Assembly (NCBI GenBank): GCA_020091685.1
Contig: CM034602.1
Location: 840,051 to 904,050 of the forward strand
DNA: 64,000 nt
DNA from: Lutjanus erythropterus
Lineage: Eukaryota > Chordata > Actinopteri > Lutjaniformes > Lutjanidae
Reading direction: 5' to 3'
Position 1 is the stretch's first letter, and each line of letters starts with the position of its first letter. The notes under the pieces were generated by a model. The model saw only the letters and a program-made list of their open reading frames with translations, was not told the origin of the DNA and did not search any database. Position numbers and translations under genes: made by a program. Shown here in pieces: positions 12,001 through 25,335 of this stretch.

Positions 12001-15000
12001 GTTCGAGGAGCAGATTGGACCAACTACCGTCCAGATCCTTAGCCAGTGCAGCCTGCAGAACAGAACTGAGCAAATTTACAAGTTAGAACGCTTCAATCCC
12101 AGTGAGTGAAGTCAGACACCATCTTCCTGTTTCACTCTGATTAAATTGTGTTTCCACACATTGAAGCTAAAGCGTTATAATCCCACTGGCACATAAATTG
12201 AATCTGTGTAGATTCTGGTGCGATGGCTGTGAGGATGTGGACGTTTCCCTTGAGGTTCAGCCTGCAGGTCAGCGAGCTCTCGCTCTGAGGATATGGCTGA
12301 TTTCTCCAGGAACTCACAGGCTGAAATGGTTTTTTAACGGCGTGTTGTGGCTTTTAGGCAGATCGTTAAAATGCGTGCAGAGGCACATCAGTCATGATGT
12401 TGTTGTTGTTGTTGCCTGTCAGCCTGCGGTCGCTAACACCACACAGGAAGGCATCAGTTACCCTACCACCTGCCTCGCTCAGGATAAAACACACAAGCTC
12501 CTTCCAGAAATCGCTCCAGTACGATTATCTACTGACAGTTTGCATCTCCTTGATGTCCCAGACAGGTGGGGTTCATTACTCCTGGAGACAGATGTTAAAC
12601 GGTCTTTAAACGGGTTCAAAGTCTGTCCTGAGAACTAGTGAATCTCTGACTCTCTCTTCTATTAAACTCCACCAGCACAAAAAAACCATAACAGAAATAT
12701 GAGTTGGCCGAGTTCTGCTGCCTGCTTGGCATCACATCTGCACTTCATAGTAACCACAGACATGCGTGATGGTTTTATTTTGTCTGTAACGAAGAAACAG
12801 CTCTGCTTCAGGGACAGTCTGATAAATTTGTCTGATGCATGAAAAAAGTTTTATGTAACTAAAGAAAATAGAACAGCTTCTTATTAATTCAGCCAGTGCC
12901 TGAATAACAGAGTGTTCGCTGGATCATGATCAAGACAGTCTTTGATACGTGTCATCTTATGTAAGAAGACAGTTTCACACCAAACTTCATTCAAAAAATT
13001 CTGAATTTAAGGAGTCCTTACTACGCTGCAGCCTGTGACTGAACAAACACTGTAAGTAGTCTACCAAATAGCAGAAATGCAACACTGAATATTTTGAGGT
13101 TTAAAGTTAATTAGATCTTGACAAGACAGGCCATTTACAAGCTGTTCTGGAGCTTTCATTATGATCACAAACACTGCATCGGCTATAGCTAAAGCAGTGA
13201 AATATGATTATATGAGCAGAAAGTCCTTAAAATTAATGTCACTTGATCAATTATGTGTATGCCGAATTTAAGATTTGCTACTAAGGGTTCCAAAAATTCT
13301 CATAAATTGAATTGCTTGCATCTCAGAACTTGGATGATTGGCAATAGCATTTAAAAAGTCCAGGTTTTTCAAGGATGTTTGGCATGAATGAATGTAATGT
13401 GGTTTAAGTTGTCAGGAGATTCAATACTTCACTTCTTTTTCAATACTGTGTGTTTAAAATGATACAATATCCACTAATTACCAAGTAAAAGTTCAAAATT
13501 CTGGTATTGTAACAACTTCACTGGGTTGCATCATCAAAGTTTGTCAAAACCAGGTTTAACTTGAGTAAATCCAGAATTAAAACTAAGCAGGGCTGTGTTA
13601 AAAACTAATCTCTGTTTTCACATTGTTACATCATTACATTGTTTGCTAGTTATTAAAAAACAAACAAAACAAAACTACAACAACAACAACAACAACAACA
13701 AAACCTTATATTGTCTGCTAGCCCTGCTCAAAATGTAACAAATTATTACGTTGTTTCCTAAAAGTTAAAATGTTACATTGTTTGCTAAGTTGCCAGAAAA
13801 ATTAAACATTTTTGTTAGGTACCTATAAAGTTAATACATTGCACTGTTTGCTAGCTAGCTAAAAAGTTAGCTCACTCATGATGGCGGGGAAGATTTAATT
13901 TCTTCTCCTCTGAAAAAAAACCACGTTGTCCAAATTAATGGAACAATATGGCTAAATTACATAAAACTAAAAAATTTAAAAGAGAGAGACTTACTGGCAG
14001 CAACTGACAGGCTGATCCAACAGATCAACTGGAGTGAAAGAAAGAAGAGACACATAATAAAACTCAGCTGAGTCTTTGAGGGACTTTGAGGGAGGCAGAC
14101 ATTTTAAAGTTAAACCTCCCCAAGTTGAGGTTTAAACTTCATACTGGGTCTAATTTTAAATTGGAATCAAAAGTTTTCATGCAACAGAATTAAATTCAAA
14201 AGAGTAAAACCTGAACTAAGGTTTAAAGTTTGGTGCTGCATAGTTCAAAGTTGCAGCATGGTTTAATCTGATTTAAAAACTGGTCTTTGTTGGTGTGATC
14301 CAGCCTGAATGTGTTTGACCTGATGACACCAGCCACAGCCTGCTCTGTCTGCTCTGACACAGACACAGACTGTCGGGGTTGTGACCTCTGACCTGCGCTG
14401 CCTGACAGAAAGGTGAAGGGTTATCTGGCCGCGGTCGGCGCGGCTGCAGTGATGCTGAGCCAATAGAGCCGTCTGCCTGCCTGCTGGAGGAAGTGACACA
14501 GACGCCGTTTGGCTGCGAGCTGCCTGACAAGAGCTCTGCTCACTAAATCACTCCCATCTTTGACCTGATTAGACTGATTTCCAACTGCTGCATCTGATTT
14601 GAAAACTGGAGGTTTTGCAAAAACAGCTCAGACTTTGTTTCTCTTAAAAGAAAAATACTCTCTCTGTTGCTGCAGTAGCTGCAGCAGGATGTTAACCTGG
14701 TTTCAATTATGACAGCAGCTGGAAAAATCAACTAAGTATGAACACACACACAACCAAGTCACAAAGTCTCCTCTACTGTGTAAAAAAATGAGAAGAATGT
14801 GTCGTCAGTGCCAGGCAGGATCATCCATATCAGTCAGATCACCCAGTGGCAGCGATAGGAGCCTGTCAGACCTGGATCTGGATCCTGTGTCTCTGCTCTG
14901 CCAGGTTTTTCTCCGTCTTTTGCCATAAATTGTGCTGGTCCTTGGCTCGGCTCAGACAGGAGCAGATTCCTCTCAGCCACAAGGAAAGAAACACACCTAA

Positions 15001-18000
15001 AAGAGTTAGTTCAGATTATTTGATTATTTGTCGACACGCCCCCAGTTTGGAGAGGCTGCAGGAGTACCAGTGTAGGAAGCTAAGCAATGTACTGCTGTGG
15101 ACAGGGTCGGGACATCGCTTTGCTTCCTACACCAGGACTCCTGCTGCTTCTCCAAACTGGGGGTGTGCTGACCTCCATCTACTGAAGGTAATACACTGAC
15201 TGTGGAGAAGAACTTCATACAACCGCACTTCAAATAACACAGACTGTCCCTTTAAAGGCTGAGACAATCCAGCCATCATTCCTGTCTTTTCCACTGTCTT
15301 TTATTTCTGTCCTCAGCAGCCAGATTCATCACCGCTGCCTTTCACTGGCACACATTCCCACAGCACGCAGAGTTTTCCGAGCGCCGTGCTCATTTACACA
15401 GCTGGAGGAGACGAACCGGAGCGCTCAGAGGAAATACTTCAGCACACGAGGAAAGACCGCAGAGGTCACAGGGTCACGGTGGGGTCTAAAGGTCGCAGGC
15501 TGCTAGTAAATTAAAGCCTGGCTCAAGGACACTGACACAGAAACAGTTATGATGATAAAGGCTGGAAAACATCTCTATTTCTTCAATTCTGATCATCCCT
15601 GAGATGAGATGAAATATCTCATAACTTATTTTGGCTGATAGACGCAGGTATTTCTTAACAACTACTGTCAAGTCTCTCCTGTAGTAAATTAACGAACTCC
15701 TGCTAATGTTTTGGACAAAGACATTTTCCAGTTCTACCATGAACAGCAGCCAACGCAGACAGTGCACGTTGGATGTATTGTGTGGTAGTGTGTCCAGTTT
15801 TTGGCCTGGTTCTCTTATTATAGTCTGACTGACCAGACGCACACTGCAGGTATAAGTCCTGCCATTGGTTGGTTGTTTCAAGTGGCATCACAGCATCCCC
15901 GGAAACAAGAACAACCTCTGAGCTGCAACCTACAAGCTGAAAACAGCAAATTAGCACCTGGGATGCTAACGGTATGAACATAGACAAGCTAACAGCTGTT
16001 AGTTGCAGTGATGAAGTCATATTAGAGCCAGAGCTCGCCTCCCAAGGTACAAATGTTCTACCAGAACAAGTTCCCCCTCAACATTATTTTGCAGCAGCAA
16101 AGTCGCTGCATCCTGGGCTTAGCTCCGCCCAAGATGTCTGTGATTGGTTTAAAGAATTGCAAACTAGGCAGGGTGTCTTTTTTCCCTGTAGATGAATCCC
16201 ACAAAGAAAATGTAGCAGAGGTGGTCCATTTTTTTTCTTCTCCATTATCCATTTCTGGCAGTCACAACCAACGTCTAACTACTGTGTAACATTCAAAGAA
16301 CATTAATATGTCCATCCTAAAAGGAACCTTCATCAGTTACTGAGGTACGCCGTTTAACGTCCTTAATGCTATTATCCATCTGTCACTGTCAGCAGGTAAC
16401 AGCAGACACGGTGTCTAGAAGGGAACCTCAGACCTGCAAGATCTCACATGAGTGAACATTTTGACTGAAACCATCTAAAATCTCACGAGAGTCTCGCAAA
16501 TTTGGGGTTCCTTTCTCAACCCAACCAGCAGGCACCGAGACTTATGGACACGATGTTCCACGCGGTGGCGGTTCTGCAATATAGTGGAACACACAAAGCA
16601 GTCAGCGGATTCGTCTAAAGCAGAATGTGTATGTGTGAAGCCAGAGCTCTCTGTGTGGAGAGACAGCTGGCTATGTAAGACTACTCTTATTAGGACAACA
16701 CAACCAGCAGACAACTAATCAGAAAGATCAGTGGATTTTATTGGACAGAGTTGATGACTTCTCTGCAATTTCTACACTCTGAAAAGTCATCCAGGGGGCC
16801 AGGATGGACCAAGAACCGACCCGCTAACACCTCCATACTGCAGACTTACTGTGTCATCTTATCAGTCTGTCATATCAGCATACATCAGCATTTTCGGCCG
16901 TTATTATTGTGCGTCGCTTATTATGTTGCATCAATTTTAAAAAACAGAACATAATAAAATGACTACAAAGTTCAAATTTACCTCAGACACAACAAAGAAA
17001 TTTGAAAAACAACATAAAACATATGGATTTATATATGATCTATAAACATCTGTCTTTGCACAGCTGCTCTACAAGCTGCTCTTATTTTAGAGTTGGTGAC
17101 ACAGTTTCTGGAGAGCTGCCTGAGCTGAAGAGAAAAAAGCTGAAATAGTTGGAAGGTCAGTGAAGCTCTGAGCACAAAACCATGAGGAAGGAAAAAATTA
17201 AGACTTCTATCAAAATCTGTTCTTTTTTAAAAAAGATTTCTCTCTTAGAATGCCACTTAAATAAAGTCACTGTGGTGATCTGATAGATGAAGAATGTCTT
17301 TTCTTCCTCATAATTTATTAAACATTTTTAAACGCTCGTTCATTTGGGTGATACAGACTGAATTCAGCCTGTTGGACTCCTGTTGAAAGGATGAAATCAT
17401 CTCTTTTCCAGTTTTTCCAGGCTGTTCTCAGTTTCCTGTCGTGGAAAATAAACTTGAAAAAGTGCAGTGACGTCATTTTCATCATCCTTTATTATCTCGC
17501 TCGTTGTCAGACTTGGCAGCGTCACAATGTCTTCCAGTCCTCCGTCCCTCCTCCTGTCCACTGACCTTCCCGATAAAGATTTTAATAGAAACCAGAGGAA
17601 GTTCCAGGAGGGGGGGGGGGTGTTTACTGATAAAACTGTCAAGCATTTAAAGATGCCTCCGTGTTCAGGACAGATTTAATGAGTTTCATGATTTAAATTT
17701 TAAACGGTGGAGTAAAGAATCATATCTACAGTTTGAATTCTTACCAGAAGTTAAGTGATCATTAACATCGTCGCTCCAAACACGAGCTGTTTGTATCTCA
17801 GTGTTTTCATTGGTCCGTTTGTGATCAGATCATCTGATTAGCTACTAAAATGCAGATGATCTGATCTGGATATTAATTCAAATTGTACTCAGCTCTTAAC
17901 TATGATTTTAAAAGTAACTAAGTAGATTACATAGTGTAATGCGTACTTAGGTATGAGTAGAAGTATGGACTTGAGAATCTACTCACATCTTCACCTCACA

Positions 18001-21000
18001 TGTTTATGTTTTTTATTCCATTTGACTGTTTTATTTGTTCAAATGTTTTTATGCACTTTGAGCTCTTTTTATGTTCAGCACTTTGAGTTTCATTTACTGT
18101 ATGAAAATAAAGTTTGTTTGATTGATTGATTGATTGATTGATTGATCCCTGCTCTCCTCCTCACCCTCTGATGTGCTTGTTCTTTAATCCAAGTCCCCCA
18201 TGTGTTTTTCTGTTAAAGGTCAATTAAAGGAGAAAAGAAGAAAGGTTTTGATGGTTAACACACTTTCACACTCGTCCTGTTAGGAAAGTTTCACTGAGTT
18301 GTTGTTAATCTAAGAAGAAGTTCACGAGCTCCTGGCTGCTGCTGGACACATGATTCAGTCCTCGAGCTGCTTCTGCAGTAAAGACGTCGAGAGACACTTT
18401 GGACTCATTTTTTTTTATCATGGTGGCAGGAAAACACATCAGAAAGTCCTGTAATTTAAACTGGGCTAAGAAAAAAAATTAAAAGGCTGAAAAACTCTAA
18501 AAGACATCAGAAAGACTGGCTAGCTTAGCAACATTCAGGCTAACAAAGAATATCTGATGATGATGCAGCAGTCATATTATTTCTAATTAATACAGTGGAT
18601 GGACAGATTGTGTTATTTTATCATGTGAGTAAAAAAACTAAACAAAAAATAACTATTTTAAATGAAATATTATCACATGATCAAATATAAATGAAGATTC
18701 TGTCTGTTTCTCACCTCAAATGTTTTCTGTAGCTGTAATTTGAGAAAGTTTGTAACCAGCCTGACATTTTTTTTCTTGAACAGATCAGACACAAACGTGT
18801 CTCTCAGTGTCATGAGACACAGAGGTCGTAGGTCTGTATCAGGGCTCTGCAACCTTTATGATCAGAAGACACATTCTTGGAGCCACAACGATTTAATTGT
18901 CTCTTTTCCCTGAACACTTTGTTTTTTTTCCCAACTTGGCATCCACAGCTAAAATTAACCGAGACATAGACGTGGGCTATGACACACTATTTATCTGACA
19001 AAATATTAAAATCTTTTCACTTTTCACTCACTTTACACTGTACAAAAATTTAGACAACTCCAAAATTCAAACGTTTTGACTTCTGAAATAAACTTTAAAA
19101 TGTTTTGTGGATGTATAATCTTTAATTGAGATGGTTTACTTTCCTTCTTCTTTTATAAACTTGAATGTTTGAGGTTTAGAAATGGGGGTTTCTTAAACTC
19201 AAAGATTTAAGTTCATGTAAAGAATTTGAGTTGATCTCAAAGCTTGAGAATATGTTGCCATGAACTTTAAATATTTATCAGTGTACACCTAAAACAATGA
19301 TAGATGATTAATCTAATCTGATTAATGAAATTAAAAATATTAAAAACAAAAGTAAAATAATTTTGCATTTCCATGTAATTCTTTGCCAAAGCCACCGGAG
19401 AGAAACCTGTTCTATCCAGTTACATCCAGACCTTCACTGGTTGATAACACATCTTGTAAATTTAAAGTGAACTAATCTGTGCATTTGTCCGGATAGTTTC
19501 TCTATACGAGAAGCTTTTTTTTAAAAGTGACAGAGAGGAAAGAGTTAAAGCTCCAGTCCAGGATCTGTGCAGTTTAGTTGGTTTACTTTCTTGTTGTTTT
19601 GTTTCCATTGTACTGGAAGGTGTTGACATGATTCTGTCCCTCCACATACCTGTGGGAAAGGACGGAATATGAGGAACACCTGTGTATGATTTTAGTATTT
19701 TCATTCTTTCTCTGCTGTGGGAAAATTGACGAGAAACAGAATCTGTCTTCCAGGCCAGAGGGGCTCTTAGAGGAAACTTTGATTCCAAGAGATCTTTTAC
19801 TGATGAAGTGCAATTTATGTTTTCCCCTCACCATCTTCTTCAATTAGAGACTTTCCTACATGTCCTGGAGCCCCTGAAGAAGAACATTAACCTTCCTCGT
19901 TTAGCGGTGGCTTTAATGTGTAGGTGGACGGAGTGATAGAAGAAGAACTGATCCCAATCTGAAGCTGCTTCTGATTGTTTTTTTTGCTCTGCTTCCTGCT
20001 CACGTGGGTTCAGAAATAAGTGTCTGCTGGTAATTCAGTGGACTTTTATCCACACAAAGACAAAAACACAGCTGTGATTCATGTGGACTGGTTTTACTGG
20101 GCAGCTGTCAGAGACGTCCAGAAATAAATTAAAGTGACTGTAGCAGTCATGAGGAGAACTTTGTGTCAGCTGAGTGTCTTCTTCTGTGTTTCAGATCTTC
20201 AACTCTGCTTCAACTTCGACACAAAGAACTTCAAGATCTTCTCTGGTTCTAAAGAAAAACAGTTTGGTTACACAGTCCAGCAGCACGAGGCAGGAGGACG
20301 CCAGTGGTGAGAACCCCAGTTTACTATCCATCCACCAGATCAGCAAACCAGTCCGTACTGGTCTGTGTACGTCTATAGAAACCAGTCCATACTGGTCTGT
20401 GTAGATCTATAGACACCAGTCTGTACTGGTCTGTCTATGTGTATAAAAACCAGTCTGTACTGGTATGTCTACATCTATAGAAACCAGTCTGTACTGGTCT
20501 GTGTACAGTTATAGAAACCAGTCTGTACTGGTCTGTCTACATCTATAGAAACCAGTCCGTACTGGTCTGTGTACAGTTATAGAAGCCAGTCTGTACTGGT
20601 CTGTGTACAGTTATAGAAACCACTCCGTACTGGTCTGTGTACATCTATAGAAACCAGTCTGTACTGGTCTGTATACATCTTAAAGACCAGCAGTCATTCA
20701 GTTCAGTGCTCCACTGGTGTTTAATGTGGAGTTATTTGATGGAGGGAAGAATCAGAAACAGCTGCTTGAACTTAAACGTCTCAGTTAGAAGCAGCTACAG
20801 CAGCTGGACAGCTTCTGTTAAACTGGCAAGTAACATGATGTGTTTTTACTCTGTTTTAATTTTATTTAGAGAGTGGTAAATTGGCTGAACCTATATTTCT
20901 GCATAACTGAATAAACTAAATATTATGTACTCCACTATTAACAAGGTTCTAGGTGTTCCTTTTTAGTTTTAGACGGTATTTGGACGCCTCAGTCCGTCTC

Positions 21001-24000
21001 TCTTCCAGGTACATTCAGGTTAAGACAGAATAATAATGTCTGTCTGGTTAAAAATGAAAATAGCTGTTGAATTTTAGGATTTATTAGACACCGTGGCCTG
21101 TCAGAAGCTGCGTTCCATGTCCTGGGAAAGTGAGTCGAAAAACCTTGGGTTGGGAAATGTTTCCAGGAAAGTTAGTTGTTGGTTTGTGTCCTCCTGGTGC
21201 TGTGTGTCAGTGAATCATGTCGAGATGTCAGAATCATGTCGGGATGACACATTTTTCCACCGATGTGTCTGATAAGTGGAACGTATCTGCTGAGCGGCAG
21301 GCCGTTATTTATAGTCCTCTCTGCTATAAATTAGAGTTTCATAATCTAGATTTGATCCTATGGCCACATTGCTTATTAGTTTGTCTCTTTTCCTCCGTGC
21401 TCTCACATGCTCCTGTACAGTTTGTCCTTGGCACTCCATCAGTCTGCTCTGAGTGTTTGTCTCGTCTCTCATCCTTCATCTTTATGTTCCCAACCTGCTG
21501 CTGGATCCTCAAATATCAGCCGACACATTTAAACCTCCAACTGATTCTTTCTGCTGCAAAGAGGATGAGATTAGATTAGATGAGATTAAATGTACAACAT
21601 GAGCTAAAATGAGATTAAAAAAAAAGATGTTTGTTTGAAGTTGAGTTACAGTATATATGGAAAGGTTTCAGACTCTTTCAAATTTTCCACATTTTGCTGT
21701 TTCAGACTCGTCTTAAAAAAGATTTCTTCTCATCACTCAACACTCCACAGTGACAGAGACAAAACAGGTTTGTTGTGTCTCTAAATCTAAAATCTAAAAG
21801 ACTGAAAAAGTACTTAGTGACTTGGCAGCAGTCACAGCTTCAAGTCTTCTTGGGAATGATCCTATGAGCTCGGCACACCTTTCTTTTGGAAGTTTCTCCC
21901 GATCCTCTTTGGCAGAATCCTTCCAGCTCACCCAGTTTGGATGGGGAGCGTCGGTGAACCACCATTTTCAGGTCTCTCCAAAGATGTTCTGTTGGGTTCA
22001 GGTCCAGACTCTGGCTGGGTCACTCCAGGACTTTCACAGAGTTTTCCTGAAGCCACTCCTGTGTTTTCTTGGCGGTAAGTCTTCACCCCAGCCAGCTGAG
22101 ATCTTGAGTACCGTGGGAAAGGTTTTCACTCAGGATTGATCAATATTTTTCGGCATCAATCAATCCTTCTATCCTGACTGGTCTCCCAGTTCCTGTTCCA
22201 GTAAAACATCCTCACAGTATTAATGAGGCGATGCTCAGTGCCTGCTTTCCTCCACACACCATGTTGGAAATCATGACCAAATAGTTCAATCTTTGTTTGA
22301 AAAGACCAGAGGATTTTGTTTCTCGTGGTCTGAGAGTCATTCAGGTGCTTTTTGGTGAACTGCCAACTGACTGTCACCTGACTTCTAGTGAGGAATGTCT
22401 TCTGTCTCGTCACTCTACCATAAAGGCCTGATTGGTGGAGTGCTGCATTGACGGTTGTCCTTCAGTAACCTTCTCCCGTCTCCACAAAGGAACTCTAGAT
22501 CTCACTCATAGTGATGATCTGGTTCTTGGTAACCAGTCTGACCAAGGCCCTTCACGGGCAGCCAGATGTAGGAGGACTGTTGGTGGTTCCAAATCTCTTC
22601 CATTTGAGAAAGAAGAGCTACTGTGCTCTCAGGCACTTTCAATGCTGCAGAAATTTTCTTTTACCCCTCCTCAGGTCCGTGTCTTGACACAATCATGAGT
22701 CACAGATCTATGGCTGGGTTTTCTGTCTCACATACACCATCAGCTGTGAGACAGACAGGTGTGTGCCTTTCCAATGAATTCAATCAGGCACAGGTGGACT
22801 CCGGTCAAGTTGTAGAGGCATCTCAAAGACTGATAGATGCACCAGAGCTCAATTACAAGAGTCACAACAAACGCTCTGAAAACTTTCCGTACACACTGTA
22901 TGATGAAATAAGATGAGTTGAGATAATGTCACCCCTTCTCATGGCAGTCCATCTCTTACAGTCTTTTCTCATGTCTCCATGCTGGTGACAGCCGTGGCTG
23001 GACAGAATTTCTTCAATCTTGACACAAATGTCCACTTGGACTCAAGGATGAACTGATTAGAATTAATAGACTGCACAGAGGAAAGGAAAAGTTCAAAATA
23101 AGATCTCAAATGATCAGACCAATTTATTCATACCATTTTCTCATACTTCTTAAATTTGGCTCCCGAGAAAGAGCCTTTGTCTCGTCTCAGCCTGAGATTA
23201 ATTTGAGTATAAAATAATCAGCTGTTGAGAGTGAGATCTAAAGGAAAAGTCAGTTGTCTTAATTGAGATCTTAAATTTGTCTCAATGGCCAAATTTAAGT
23301 CTTATTCCTCCACACGGTGTTTCGTTCCTTTTTCCTCCTGAGAATGAGTTTAGGAGAAACAGATGAGATTTCAGTCAGTTTAAAAGAAATTTCATTTATT
23401 TCTTGTAAGACAATTTTTTCTGGCCGTGGCATCACAAATTTGTTTTTTAGCCATAACTTTTGAATTAAAATGCTAATTATGACAAACTTTCACATAAAGG
23501 TCAAATAGTAAAATGATGACATGATGTGATGACATTTTATAAGCAAAAGTGCAGAGGTCAAATTAACTGTGACATCATAATGTCCTTTGTACTCTTTGTC
23601 TAACTCATCAGGTGCACACTTTTGGTATACGTCCTGCCATTGGTCACTTTTTTCAAGTGGCATCACAGCACCGGGAAACAACGACAACCTCCGAGCTGCA
23701 ACCCACACGCTGAAAACGGAAAATTAGCACTTGGGATGCTAACGGAATGAATGTAAACAAGATAACAGCTGTTTTTCGCCTCCCAACATGCAAACGTTCC
23801 ACCAAAACAAGTTCCCCCTCAACAGTATTTTGCAGCAGCGCCGTCGCTTCATCCTGGGCTTAGCTCCGCCCAAGATTTTTGTGATTGGCTTAAAGAAATC
23901 CAAATAAGTCAGGACGTTTTCTTTTAGCAGAACATGCATGTGAGACTACTGTACTCTATACAAATAATCTCAAAAGTTCGACTGACAGAAGTGAAAGCAT

Positions 24001-25249
24001 CACTTAATGTCAGTGTATAGTGTTGAAATCTTATCTAATCTGAAAATACAATAAAAAGATAAAAATAAAATGTGATCAAATTGAGAGCAGTGAGTCTGAG
24101 TCTGTTGCTGTTGTTGTCCTTTTATTGTCTGTCTGCGGTTGCAGGTGAGATTGTGTAACATTCCTGCTTCTTTTTTTTTATCTGGAAACATTTCAGCCGT
24201 GATGGATACCTCACAGTCTTCCAGGATTACAAAATCTCTCAGCCTTTGAAGTCGCAGGTAAATAAGTGGAAAGTATTTGCGTTTGTCTCACGACCGGCTT
24301 CTCCTGCATCCTGAGGCAGAGCGGCGGATCTGGAAACTATGTGTTGCGGTTTGTTATTCCCCAGCCTCCCTCTGGGAAGCCCATCACTCCTCTCTGAGTG
24401 TGTGTGTGTGTGTGTGTGTGTGTTTTTAAAGGGGGGATCTGACATCGTTATTCTGCACAGTTGTTTTTCTGCGCAGCCTGGTGACATTTACATCTCAGGT
24501 GTTTTGACTGAGGTTGTTATTGAGACAGACTCACCGCAGTGGAATAAACATCATCCATGATTTTTCTCAGGAATGTGATTTATTTGTGACCTTTGACCCT
24601 TTACTTCTCAGTTTTTAGTTGTAATGACTTTTAAAGATATATTTCTAGTAGAGAGACAGGAAAGCAACATGCATCACAGTTTTGTAGAAAAGCTGCTGTG
24701 AAATCAGACATTTTAATTTGGACGCTCCCATAACAGGCTCATAACAGGCTCATAACAGGTTCATAACAGGTTCATAACAGGCTCAAAGCAGGCTTTGATG
24801 GTATTACAGATATGGCTTATTAAAATCTGAGCCGCTAGCTGTAAAGAGGGATGTGTTACGTGAACAGCAGCTGAGTGTGACAGCCGGGAGCCAGTTTTGT
24901 ATTAATACAATTTATTTAAAATTACAACAAGAAACTTTCATATCAAATCCTCCTCTAAAGCTGCACATGTGGGCTGCAAATCAGCTTTATTGAAACTATT
25001 TAAACTACATTCCTCTGAGTTACTGTTTCTGTCTCTTAGTGCTGGAAAAGAGCCACATGAAGAAAAAGTAAATAAACTGATGGAAAACTAAAGTAGACCT
25101 CCACGCTGAGCTGTATGTGTGTCTGTCTGTTTGTTGGAGGTCAAACCCGTTGACCTGTGTTGACCTCAGAGGTCAAACCTCCGGCGGTTCGTGTTTACAG
25201 AGACGACTGTTTGTGTAGCCTGTCAGCCCTCATGCTGGGATCTGCATGA

Positions 25250-25335
<86 letters not shown>

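Larger units (their letters stand above)
8986..20194 (+). other. Integrin intron 1 (11.2 kb)
   Basis: No coding exon was recognised. It opens with a (CA)n run and holds many interspersed repeat copies: a MITE-like family (9120-9490, 18840-19290), a repeat shared with intron 10 (10430-10780), one shared with intron 16 (13620-14270), a palindromic element (15033-15169), and the first of two copies of a 330-bp repeat (15830-16195). Bases 14380-14530 and 15280-15480 are GC-richer, repeat-free and could be regulatory, but that is only a guess. A 146-codon frame at 12198-12638 shows no recognisable domain. Confidence 0.75.

Noticed and set aside
12198..12638. Open frame of 146 codons in intron 1
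   Set aside because: No recognisable domain, no biased composition, and it lies in an intron. A frame of this length is expected by chance in this much sequence.
14380..15480. GC-richer intron 1 islands as exons
   Set aside because: No open frame with credible splice sites and no protein similarity. At most they are candidate regulatory DNA.
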